Shown: one piece after another, positions 18,184 to 28,100 of the stretch
Layout: every line of letters starts with the position of its first letter
Position numbering within the stretch: position 1 is the first letter of the stretch
Assembly (NCBI GenBank): GCA_900074745.1
Contig: LT598463.1
Location: 656,996-720,995 of the forward strand
DNA length: 64,000 nucleotides
Origin: Lachancea mirantina
Lineage: Eukaryota; Ascomycota; Saccharomycetes; Saccharomycetales; Saccharomycetaceae
Reading direction: 5' to 3'
Notes under the pieces: model-generated
What the model was told of the DNA's origin: nothing
What the model saw: only the letters and a program-made list of their open reading frames with translations
Databases searched by the model: none
Made by a program: the position numbers and the translations under genes

Positions 18184-19001
18184 TTTTCGTGGAAAGCCAT
18201 AGGATTCGAGATGTCATAACTGAAATATGATTTCAAATATTGACAAATTGCTAGTATAATGCTACTTCGAAATGTTTGCTTGACGAATAGACCTCACAGC
18301 ATCATTTGTCTGCTAAGTTTCCTAGAAATCGAACAATATCTTGTCAAATTTTGATTTTGTATTTAGAGTTCTAAACTTTCTAATGTGACAACAAGTTTTG
18401 TAATTGTGAAATGGTTTACAATTTATTAATAGTGAAAGCTGCCTAGCGAAGAAACTAAAAGAATACCACCCAAAAAATCCATAATATTCGCACTTGAATT
18501 GTCAAGATGAAAGTTTGGACATTTGAGAAACGAGCAGCTAAAATTGGCAAGAAAATGTAGATCACTGACCTTGTGTGAATAAATGTGAGGTGCCAGTTTC
18601 AGTTTTTTTAGAAAAACTCACGAGGGGAAAACTGAATGACGACTTCTTTAGCCTCGCTCATGATTCTGACATTTTAATCTCCATCACATTGTTTCACTCA
18701 TAAATTTGTAGATCATGCTTTCTTTTGCAATTCTTTTGTTTCCTAATTCAGCTTTGATTTGATTTATGACATGAGGTGAAACGTTGATGTCTTGCTGCAG
18801 GCAAGCAATGATTTGAAAATTAACACACCTGCATTTGAAGTATAAATGAGCAAGGAATTTGGGTGCTGGAATTCACTGCATCGATGATCGGGCTCAAGGA
18901 AAACAGATTATTCGCAAGGCATAAAAGCCAACGAACGAAATGTGGTCAGCAGGGAACGGGGACGGTATAGCCATGTTCACTTAGACCTTAGTGTTGCGAA
19001 G
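18184..19001. other. Long AT-rich spacer downstream of IME4
   Basis: This 818-bp stretch lies between tRNA-Gly and the IME4 stop. It contains no conserved ORF. In S. cerevisiae the antisense transcript RME2 starts beyond the IME4 3' end; a TATA-like GCATAAAAGCC at about 18919 points into IME4 on the + strand. I found no good a1-alpha2 operator. Confidence 0.45.
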
Positions 19002-20519
19002 TCACACTACAACGGGCGCTTTCTCAAACCCATGGGACAAAAACCTTTCATATTTTCTCTCGACGTCGAGTTCATGAATTGAGGAACCCTGCAACTGGTC
19101 GCCTATAGTCATCCATCCGGCTCGGGTGTTATGATCACGTCCGAAGAGTTCGAGTTTACGTGCATGAGGTCCGACGACCCTTTCGATCATCCCATAGAGT
19201 TCGTCAGGTTTGCGACTTGTCTCGCGTGCACAAGAAACTATCAAATCAATGTCAACCTGTCTGTTGAGCCAAGCCGCTTTGCCCTTGATTCCTACGAGCA
19301 AATGCTCCTTGGAATGGTTGAGCCAATGACCAGTTCTACCCGTGACTATGGTTCGCCCCAGCTGGTTGGTCTTGATCCAAGAGATTTCGTCACACACTTC
19401 GTACCCCCATTTAACGAGTGAATTCTTGCCCATTTCAATGGCACGCCCGGTGACCCATAAAAACATAATCCCTTCGTCTTGGAGCAGGTCCAAGGGAAGT
19501 TGTGAAAGTTCAGAATCATTGCAAGTGCCGTAAGGCAAGTTCATGTGAATGTTCCAGGCAGGATCAGCCAGAATCACAGAGAATTTGCCCAAGACGCTGA
19601 AGTCAAATTTTCGCACGTCACATTGAATCCATTGGGCTGGAAGTGGCATTCTTGATGCCATGGAGGTGCAAAATCCATGAGTATAAAATGTTATGCGTTT
19701 GCTGTCCAGTTTCTTACTGTTGTTCTTCTCAACTTCATGCTGGACACTCTGTTGAAGTGCCTCTGGCACATACTGCAAGTAGTGGACGTACCGACACATT
19801 CCAAGCTTGTGACAAGTGTCGAGGTAAGAACAGTCTCCCAGTGCAATATTAGTCTGGGGTTTTAAATTGGGCACATAATGGATTTTGGACAGCATACATT
19901 TGATTTCGTCAGCGCTAAGTTTTGATAGTTTGAATCCAATAAGCTTGTTATTCATAATCTGAGCAGCAGATCCTAAGTCAGAGGTGTGTTTCGGGTCATT
20001 GCAATTTGGAATGAATGCTTGTTGGGGCAAGATTATTCGCGCATTTTCCTTAGCCAATGCAAAGGAAGCGGGTTTCGTGCCCAATAGGAGCTCCAATTGA
20101 GTGTCAATTTCGTCGTCTGCGTTGGTTTCAAGTATTCCTCGAAGCCTTTGTCCCAAATCAAGTCCACGTGTCGGCGCCAAGATATTCGTCATTTCAACGC
20201 TCGTTATGCGTTCCCCCCTCAGTGAATGGCTCATCAAGCCAACAAGTTCCAAGTTCACCGAATCTAATCTGTACTCGTGAAGCCAAGAACTGTCAGGCCT
20301 GCTGTCACAACTGGTAGAGATCGCACCGGGACAAATTTCTGCCAGGGTATTCAGGGTGTCTACAAAGTCAGCCATTCCAATACCGCGAGCTGTCTCCTCT
20401 GTTTCTAGAAACTTGATGAAAAGACGGTATATGTCATCTAATTTCCCAGATAATGGCTCGTTCAGCAAATCGACACCCTTTTCAAGAAGGAAATCTACAA
20501 GTTTGGTTTCTTCAATCAT
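19002..20519 (-). CDS. IME4: Ime4, mRNA N6-adenosine methyltransferase
   Basis: Ime4 is the MT-A70 (METTL3-type) catalytic subunit of the yeast MIS complex. It methylates mRNA in meiosis and is needed for sporulation in diploids. The 505-aa protein is shorter than S. cerevisiae Ime4 (600 aa), mainly because the low-complexity C-terminal tail is missing. The C-terminal half holds the family domain: QWIQCDVRKFDFSVLGKFSVIL, then the catalytic motif ADPAWNIHMNLPYGT, GIMFLWVTGRAIEMG, and IKTNQLGRTIVTGRTGHWLNHSKEHLLVG. The motif reads DPAW, where METTL3 has DPPW. A CCCH-like segment (CSYLDTCHKLGMCRYVHY) lies before it. Order COX13-IME4-HOS2 is conserved. Antisense control by a haploid transcript is known in S. 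cerevisiae. Confidence 0.95.
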   Translation of the reverse strand: MIEETKLVDFLLEKGVDLLNEPLSGKLDDIYRLFIKFLETEETARGIGMADFVDTLNTLAEICPGAISTSCDSRPDSSWLHEYRLDSVNLELVGLMSHSLRGERITSVEMTNILAPTRGLDLGQRLRGILETNADDEIDTQLELLLGTKPASFALAKENARIILPQQAFIPNCNDPKHTSDLGSAAQIMNNKLIGFKLSKLSADEIKCMLSKIHYVPNLKPQTNIALGDCSYLDTCHKLGMCRYVHYLQYVPEALQQSVQHEVEKNNSKKLDSKRITFYTHGFCTSMASRMPLPAQWIQCDVRKFDFSVLGKFSVILADPAWNIHMNLPYGTCNDSELSQLPLDLLQDEGIMFLWVTGRAIEMGKNSLVKWGYEVCDEISWIKTNQLGRTIVTGRTGHWLNHSKEHLLVGIKGKAAWLNRQVDIDLIVSCARETSRKPDELYGMIERVVGPHARKLELFGRDHNTRAGWMTIGDQLQGSSIHELDVERKYERFLSHGFEKAPVVV

Positions 20520-21344
20520 TATGCTGAAGACGGTGAAGATGGTCGGGATGATGAAGCAAAGCGATCTGCTATTTGATGGCTCTTTATAAGGCTTTTGATA
20601 GTGCGTGTGTCAGGTTTATTCTTAGTCGCGTCAGTGAAAAATGAGAACTGTCACATCAGAGACTCACAGTAGAGCACCTACGAGTAAACTGAAAATTGTG
20701 ATGGCAATCGCCCACATTAAATTTGAGGCAAATTGTGAGTCTCATAAGCGATAAAGAGGTGTTTAGACCGATTCTTAGCTCACTTTCAGCTCAATTTTGC
20801 GTGGACTAGTTTGACATATACAATCAGAAACTTGGAAGTCGCTATGTATTTGGTAGTTACCTAACTGAAACATTTACATAGAAAGTTATAATGGATATAG
20901 ATATCGAGTCACTAACGACTTCGAGTCATTGATGATCGCGTTTAAATGTGCTCAGGAAAGGACGACACCACGATCCAATTACCCAACAAGTGTTGGTGAT
21001 TTGTTACAAGGCCATTTATCAAGAGTATTATGGGGTATGACAAGCGTTTTAGGATAGCTGGATGCTATGGTAAGTCTTCGAGTTTCATTTGAAAAATCAA
21101 GTACATGCTGCATACATTTGGCTCATCTGGCTCATCCGTCAATCCGATTTGATGATTTTCAATGCATAACATTGGTGATCAACACAAGCTCAATAATACT
21201 GTCTCCCTTGGAAGTATGAACGTCAGCGCCCATATTGTTGTCTGTCTTTAAAGTACCCTAGACTATCAAATTTCAACACTTCAAAATATTGAACAATCCA
21301 TCTCGAAGTAACGGCACCTTAAGAAGAGAAGAAAACCCAGGATA
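20520..21344. promoter_or_regulatory. Divergent promoter region IME4/HOS2
   Basis: These 825 bp separate two divergent start codons. A short dubious ORF (YGL193C) occupies this place in S. cerevisiae; I see no convincing equivalent. The sequence is AT-rich, with repeated GAGTCA-like words near 20913-20930. No tRNA or snoRNA was recognised. Confidence 0.5.
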
Positions 21345-22694
21345 ATGTCGGAAACGTTCAAGTATGATACGAAAACAAATGAACTTAGTCCGAAAATTGA
21401 ATTTGGTACCGATTATAGTCCCGACGTTTCTTATCATTTCAATTCTAAAGTGTCAGAATTTCACTATGGTGTACGACATCCCATGAAACCCTTTCGACTC
21501 ATGTTAACAGATCACTTGGTCTCTGGATATGGTCTCCATAACTACATGGATCTGTACGAGACACGTGCCGCTAGTCGGGAAGAGCTTTTAGAATTCCATT
21601 CGAAAGATTATATCGACTTCTTGTCGAAGGTGACTCCCGACACTGTCAGCAAACTACCGCGCGGTTCATTGGAAAAGTTCAATATTGGAGACGACTGTCC
21701 CATTTTTCAAGGCTTTTACGATTATTCGGTGCTTTATGCGGGTGCTTCACTGGACGCCTCTAGAAAACTACTCAATGGACAATCCGAAATCGCGATAAAT
21801 TGGTCTGGTGGATTACACCACGCGAAAAAGAGTAGCCCTTCAGGGTTTTGTTACGTGAATGATATTGTTCTCAGTATTATCAATCTGCTTCGCTTCCACC
21901 CACGGGTATTATACATTGACATTGATATTCACCATGGAGATGGTGTACAGGAAGCGTTCTATACTACGGATCGAGTTTTTACTGTTTCGTTTCACAAATA
22001 CAATGGTGAGTTTTTTCCGGGAACCGGTAATTTCGATGAACTAGGCTGCTCTGAAGGTAAACACTTTGCCCTGAATGTGCCATTGGAGGATGGAATTGAT
22101 GACGATTCATACATAAACCTTTTCAAAGGTGTCATGGATCCACTTATAACTTCTTACAAACCAACGGTAATCATTCAACAATGTGGTGCCGATTCTCTCG
22201 GGCATGACAGACTTGGGTGTTTTAATTTGAATATTAAAGCGCATGGGGAGTGCGTCAAATTCATAAAATCGTTTGGTATTCCTATGCTGGTAGTAGGTGG
22301 AGGTGGTTATACACCGAGAAACGTTTCCCGATTGTGGACTTATGAGACTGGTATATTGAGTGGAATGATACTCCCCGAGAGCCTTCCAGAAGACTCACCA
22401 TTTCGAGAATGGTTTGGACCCGATTACTCTTTATACCCAACACTGGGCGATCTCTATGAGAACAAAAACTCCAAGAAGTTTTTGGAAAACGTGCGAATAA
22501 GATGTCTGGAGAGAATAAGGTATTTGCAAGGAGCTCCTAGTGTTAGAATGGATGCAGAGATTATTCCAAGTCAAGATTTATCTGCTTTAACGCAAGAGGA
22601 AGAGGATATAATTCGCGAAGCAAACGAACAAGAAGATTTACAAAGGATGAGACAAATGGAAAGGGATAATTCGAGAAAAGGTGAATTTTACTAA
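21345..22694 (+). CDS. HOS2: Histone deacetylase Hos2
   Basis: A zinc-dependent class I histone deacetylase of the Set3 complex. It removes acetyl groups from H3 and H4 over transcribed genes and represses some meiotic genes. The 449 aa compare with 452 in S. cerevisiae. Catalytic motifs are present: [21 protein letters not shown] (His pair), [16 protein letters not shown] (zinc Asp and His), [16 protein letters not shown] (zinc Asp) and [14 protein letters not shown] (Tyr). The C-terminus is acidic, [20 protein letters not shown]. The start is ATG at 21345. It is divergent from IME4 as in YGL194C/YGL192W. Confidence 0.97.
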   Translation: MSETFKYDTKTNELSPKIEFGTDYSPDVSYHFNSKVSEFHYGVRHPMKPFRLMLTDHLVSGYGLHNYMDLYETRAASREELLEFHSKDYIDFLSKVTPDTVSKLPRGSLEKFNIGDDCPIFQGFYDYSVLYAGASLDASRKLLNGQSEIAINWSGGLHHAKKSSPSGFCYVNDIVLSIINLLRFHPRVLYIDIDIHHGDGVQEAFYTTDRVFTVSFHKYNGEFFPGTGNFDELGCSEGKHFALNVPLEDGIDDDSYINLFKGVMDPLITSYKPTVIIQQCGADSLGHDRLGCFNLNIKAHGECVKFIKSFGIPMLVVGGGGYTPRNVSRLWTYETGILSGMILPESLPEDSPFREWFGPDYSLYPTLGDLYENKNSKKFLENVRIRCLERIRYLQGAPSVRMDAEIIPSQDLSALTQEEEDIIREANEQEDLQRMRQMERDNSRKGEFY

Positions 22695-22783
22695 TCAACA
22701 TTAAATTTGCGAGAACTGGACACCGCTCTAATGGCAGAGAGTTCCTAGGACCGCATATAGTTTCGAGTCACGTTTTCGGAAAG

Positions 22784-24643
22784 CTATGAAAATGGGAGTG
22801 CATCATAGTCCTTGAATTCGTCGTCTTGTTCTTGCTCATCAGACAATTCGTTGACCCGCCATCTTTTGAAAAGAAACTCTAGGGACACTTTGCCACTGTC
22901 AGCACCAAGGTTTTGAGCTAAACATTGAAAGTAAGCACATATTCGAGTTCGTACACACGCAAGGTCCCGCATATTATCAGGTCGGAAATAAAGTCCACAA
23001 AGAACAACTGAAAGATGAATCATCATTATACGAAAATCGTTCACAATCGGTTTAATCAAGCATCGGTCTATCAAATCTGGCTGAAGTGAAAGAAAGGCCG
23101 CATAGTCAGTAATTTCACCATCTGCGACCTTTTTAATGACACCGCTGGCCATTTCAACATCTGTGTCTGAGCGGAAAATCCAAGATATGTTCCTGATTAT
23201 GCGCTCGCAGTTTCCTTGAATTATGGAAGATGAGATTGGAAGATGCACGTTCCTGATCAAGTAAATCAAATATATGGCATCCGCATGTGCCTGATGAACA
23301 GTGTCGAAGACGGAATATGCTTTAGGGCCGTCGCGAATGTAAGAGCTTTGCATTTTTCCCTCGAGAGCATCATTTTCCATTCCAGTCACAACTCCAAATT
23401 CGTTGGGCAGAAAATGATACTCACGCGAAGCTTGAACCAAAGTCGAAATAAGTAAGAGTTTATCATTGTATTTGTCGACAAATGACTTATCACTATTGCA
23501 TTTGATGACTTCTTTCAACAAACATATTGCCTCTGTAGAGTATCCTAGAAACACGTTGAACCCGTCAGCGGTTAAAATCCCCATTTCCTGCAGCACAACA
23601 GCATGTTTGTCATAAGCTCCCAAGGAATACATTTCTTCAATCTCAGCGTCACTTTTCAAACTACCGGTTCGACTCACGGACGCAGATGCTTCTATGGCAG
23701 AAAACCAGGATTTGGCAAGAGCTAAAGACTTGCTTCGCATCTCACTCGATTCGTTATCGAGGCCCATAGCTTGGCATTTCAAGAATAGATCTTTAGCTCC
23801 TTTCAAATGCATCTGCCATTCTTGACTTTTGTAACTCGAACTATCGAGCGTGAAAAGAAGTACGCAAAGAATCAAGCTTTCGACCTTCTGAACAATCAAT
23901 GAGTCTCGCGACGGGCTCTTGAAAACTTCGTGAAGTTGCGCAAAGGATATTTTGAGGTATCTCTTTCTGATAACATTATGCTCAGGAAGCCCAGTGGTAT
24001 TAAATTTGAATTTCGCTCCTAGCGATATCATCGCACTTTGCAGATAAGAGGTGGAAAAACCATTCGGGGCGGCTGCAGTGGTAATTTGATGAAACAAGAT
24101 CTCATTGCATATGTTGTCGTCCGGAGAAACGGCCAAAGGCATCAACCAGAACGAAACCTGATTATAAAAAACCTTCAAGTAGTAAAGGTCTATCGGGCTT
24201 TCTTTTTGGAGCGCTGTGGAAATTGTTGCCCACTTATCAAATCTATGAAATTCCTCCTGGGTAATATCCAAGGGACTTAACTCGTGCAACTGTTCGTTTA
24301 CCAAAGGGTCTGTCATGGAGATAAAAATGTCGTTTGCCAGAAGCGACGCCTCATTCATAATGAGATCCAGATCCTGGGGTGTAATGGTTCCAAATTTTTC
24401 TTCCGCTTCAGTTTCAGATCCTTTCGTCGGCAAATCTGTGTCAAAAGAATAGTTTCGAAACTCTTTAAAACCAGCTAGTTTGTTGTTTCCTTTGTAATTA
24501 CATTCTTTCTCAAGATGTGAGCATTGCCAACAGACAGGTTTAGTTTCATCGCATTTGACCTTTCTTCGCTTACATTCAACACAACCGAGTTTCGAGTATC
24601 TCCGTCTCTTCTTTAATCTAGAATTGTGCATCCATGCTTGCAT
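22784..24643 (-). CDS. Lys14-like Zn2Cys6 transcription factor
   Basis: A 619-aa nuclear regulator. The zinc cluster is at residues 21-48 (CVECKRRKVKCDETKPVCWQC...C) with CX2CX6CX6CX2CX6C spacing, preceded by KKRRRYSKLG. The cluster and the following GFKEFRNYSF resemble Lys14, the lysine-pathway activator that answers to alpha-aminoadipate semialdehyde. The later part carries Lys14-like blocks (QEWQMHLKGAKDLFLKCQ, ALAKSWFSAIEASASVSRTGSLKSDAEIEEMY). It may be a paralog rather than the LYS14 ortholog, so I give no symbol. In S. cerevisiae no gene of this kind lies between HOS2 and GCN1. The start is ATG at 24643. Its stop is 89 bp from the HOS2 stop. Confidence 0.85.
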   Translation of the reverse strand: MQAWMHNSRLKKRRRYSKLGCVECKRRKVKCDETKPVCWQCSHLEKECNYKGNNKLAGFKEFRNYSFDTDLPTKGSETEAEEKFGTITPQDLDLIMNEASLLANDIFISMTDPLVNEQLHELSPLDITQEEFHRFDKWATISTALQKESPIDLYYLKVFYNQVSFWLMPLAVSPDDNICNEILFHQITTAAAPNGFSTSYLQSAMISLGAKFKFNTTGLPEHNVIRKRYLKISFAQLHEVFKSPSRDSLIVQKVESLILCVLLFTLDSSSYKSQEWQMHLKGAKDLFLKCQAMGLDNESSEMRSKSLALAKSWFSAIEASASVSRTGSLKSDAEIEEMYSLGAYDKHAVVLQEMGILTADGFNVFLGYSTEAICLLKEVIKCNSDKSFVDKYNDKLLLISTLVQASREYHFLPNEFGVVTGMENDALEGKMQSSYIRDGPKAYSVFDTVHQAHADAIYLIYLIRNVHLPISSSIIQGNCERIIRNISWIFRSDTDVEMASGVIKKVADGEITDYAAFLSLQPDLIDRCLIKPIVNDFRIMMIHLSVVLCGLYFRPDNMRDLACVRTRICAYFQCLAQNLGADSGKVSLEFLFKRWRVNELSDEQEQDDEFKDYDALPFS

Positions 24644-24805
24644 TGTTCAAATCCTGGTTCTCCAAAGTTTATGAGCACCATCAAGATACAATCGATTGAC
24701 GGAACCAAGTATGGTTTATTTAATATCCTGGAATTTTTCTTTTGAAGATTTCTAAACCTCGATTCATTATCTTGACATCTTGAAATTTGGTAAATAAACC
24801 TGATA

Positions 24806-25132
24806 ATGCGACACTCTGATAGAGATCATAGAACAAGTCTCATCCGAATGTACAATGACTCGCCAAAAAAACCTGGGCTTGTGTCGTGTCGCGACCAGCC
24901 GTCAAAAGTACTAGTGACCTTATCGATAATTGCTCGAGTCTTGGCGATACAATTAGTTTTGCTCCTCTTAGTTCAATTGTACGGTAAAAGAATGCTAATA
25001 TGGCTATATAATTGGTTGTTAGAATGTCCGCGAGGCTCGGATCGATGTGTACTATGGTGGCAAAGATGGGAAATATCGGAGTTTTTATTTTGGAGGTTTT
25101 CTACCTATATAGAGCGTAAATATTACTCCTAA
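24806..25132 (+). CDS. Possible small membrane protein, uncertain
   Basis: An ATG-led frame of 108 codons lies between the 5' end of the Lys14-like gene and the 3' end of GCN1. The middle is hydrophobic (VLVTLSIIARVLAIQLVLLLLVQLYG, then LIWLYNWLL), so one or two membrane helices are possible. I recognise no homolog and the start context (GATAATGCG) is weak. It may be chance. Confidence 0.2.
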   Translation: MRHSDRDHRTSLIRMYNDSPKKPGLVSCRDQPSKVLVTLSIIARVLAIQLVLLLLVQLYGKRMLIWLYNWLLECPRGSDRCVLWWQRWEISEFLFWRFSTYIERKYYS

Positions 25133-25161
25133 GTACTTGGTTTGGGGTACTCTTGGAAGAC

Positions 25162-28100
25162 CTAGTCATCTGAAGAGAGATCAACACTGCCAACGGCCCA
25201 GATCTCACGTTCATCTTCAAATCTGTCTGAAAACACCGTCTCAGGATCACCTCCAGCCTCGATTCTCTCTCTTTCGACACTGGCAAGCCTTTTACCGACT
25301 CTTTTGGTGTAGTCCTTGATAGATCTTACGAGCACGGTGGTTCCTACGCAGTTTGCCACGCTCTCTGATTTCAACTGTGCGACCCATTCGTTGAATAAAT
25401 TCATATCAGGATCTTCAACGAGCTTGAAAATCGCCAAATATGCCTTTTCCGCGGCTAGTTTGACAGGTATGATGATATCGCGGAGACACGAAAACACAGA
25501 TGTACCCAGCCAATCGTAATGTGAAACGATGCATTCGTTGAACTTAAACCTCGCCAATGTTCTCACGACGACGAGGGCGTAACGTCTAGCGTCTAGCGAA
25601 TTGCTCTCAGGCTTTAACATGCACTTACAGAGTTGCCGGATCAACTTGGAAATATCAGCATCGTCCAGTCTAAAAGGTTCGGGCGATTGATAAGTGCTAT
25701 CAAGAGATTTGTTTTCATTCTGTAGCAAGAGTAATTTACCGATTGCCATTAAAGAATTCTCCGAAATATAAGGACTGGGTGCATCGGATGCCTTCAACAG
25801 ATACTCCACAACCCGTTGCAAGATGTCAACTTGGAAAACGTGTTGTGGAGCATGTTTCAAGAATGAATTCAAAGTTAAAATGCCAAATCTCCCGCTGTCT
25901 CCTTCCAGATCACTATCAAGGACTTTATCTGCGAGAATGTTTTTAGCCCCTTCTGAAGACATTATGCTGGATAAAGATCCGATTAATTTTGCATAGGCCG
26001 TAGCCAATTTATCATCCACTGATGAAATTTGTTCCTCAACCAAATTAATGATGCTTTTCTTTGAATTCTCGCTCAATTTGTCACCGGCCTTGGTCATGAC
26101 TTCTAGAAGCGCTCTCAACATCGCGCTTTTCACGCCGCTGTCACTACTTTGCTTTGTACCGTTCACGAGTTCGGCAACAAGCGGATCGATTCTAGGCTGA
26201 TATTCAATCAACGACCCAAGAGCTCTAGCAGCGCGTAATCTGAGCTTCTCGTTCGAGGGGTCCGATAACGACTTCACAAAAGTTCTTTGCAGTTGTGGAA
26301 TGAAAGGCCGTAGTAACTGAGGAACCTTATCGAACAGTTTGTTCAATGCAAAGAGAATAGCTGCTTTGATATCTGCAGGGAATCTTTCACCCACGACACG
26401 AATTAAAGGTCCAGTGATGACGGTGACGAACGGTCTCAAGTTTGCCGCAGGGGTCCGACTGACAATGTCGGCAATTGCTATGGCTGAAGATTCCCTATCG
26501 TCGTTGGAACCGTACATCAACCCGTGTAGAAATATAGGCAAAATGCAGCTTGGACCTTTTGGTAATCCAAAAATTGCCAGCTCTTGACCTGATTTTCCGG
26601 CAAGCTGAAGCGCTTGTTTTGAGGGTTTAACTAATCTTTCCAAGTTCGACTTATCTTGCTTCTTAATCAAGATTGTCAGCGTTTCAAAGGTTCCCTTTAG
26701 GACTCTTTCGTCTGAATCATCGAAGGAGAGTACAAGGTCAGAAACGAGGTCGGCTGTATAGACACTGTAATCCAAAGTCGTAACATCAAAAAAATGAGGG
26801 AGGCGCCCCAAAACGACAATCCTCTTCTCCTTATTGTCATCTTTCAATAATGACAGAATCTGCTGTAGCAAAGGGTGTAGACCTTCACTCTCAACAACGG
26901 AGCAAAAAACGGCGTCCAATGCTTCATGTAATGCCTCTACTAGCCCTGTGTTCGAGTCCAGATCGACAAGCGAGCCAACCAAAGCATTTATGATCAGCGA
27001 CAAATGCCTGTAGAGTGCCGAGCCAGCCACACGAGCCAGAGAACCGAGGGCACGAGCACGGAAAGCATCCACGGGAGAGCGCAACAGTGTTGGAATTAGG
27101 ATAGGGAAGATCACCTCAGACTTAGTGGACATGATTTCCTGCAAAGCCAACAAGGCGTACTCGGAGCTCTCAGGAGATTGCAGCAGGTTGAGAAGATGAG
27201 GAAGTATTTCATCGACAGCAACATTTCCGAAAACATCCTGGAAAACGTCGAATGAAGAAGCCGCAGCTTCCCTAACAATCAAATCATGATCGACAAGCGC
27301 CACGCGAATGATATTGACAATAGAATCCTGATATTCAACCAAAACATCCCAGGCTGAAGAGATGATAAGTTCTTGTAGCGCAATACACACCCCTTGCTTG
27401 CTACCAGTGTCAGATGATTTCTCTATCGAAGAATTCAACGTTGGCAGAATTTCTGACATTGCATTTCCACCGACTCTTTTAACCATGTCTCCCAAGCTCT
27501 GCGCTGAGATATGTCTCAAAACAGGGGAAGGTGATGCCAAATGGGCGACTATCAAGTTTGTTAGGGTAGGTAAAATTTCTCTAATGGTGCGAGGCGTGTT
27601 AGGAACCAAGGCTTTCCAAACATCAACGGTAGTCGCGCGCACTATACCGGATGTATCTGATCTGCAAACGAACAAAGAGGATAGAACTCTATCACGACGT
27701 TCAGTTCCTAGAACCTCTACCATCTGCTTAGTGACTTCACTATGATGCTCTGTTTCATCATCTTCAAACTCGTTCTTCGAGGAAATACCAGTGACCTGAA
27801 ATAGTAAATCAGCGCACAGTTGCACTGACGAAAGTCTGATTCTTTCGTTTTCGTCGAACATTCCTAGCTCCAATTCCGGCAACAAAAGGTCAACGGCTTT
27901 CGTGGCATAATTTTTCACTAGTAGTTTACCAGCCTTGAGTGCTGTATCACTAATGTTGTCATCAGGATCAGCTAGACCAGCTAAAATAGGTTGAATAATT
28001 TGGCTCACGTATGGAGCAAACTGTGTTCCGAAACACACAGGTAAAAACAGAAGCAAAGGCATGAATCCTTCACGAATGTAGCTTCTAAAGTTTTTGACAC

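Noticed and set aside
18765-18812. a1-alpha2 operator near ACATGAGGTGAAACGTTGATGT
   Set aside because: The half-sites face the wrong way compared with TCRTGTNNWNANNTACATCA.
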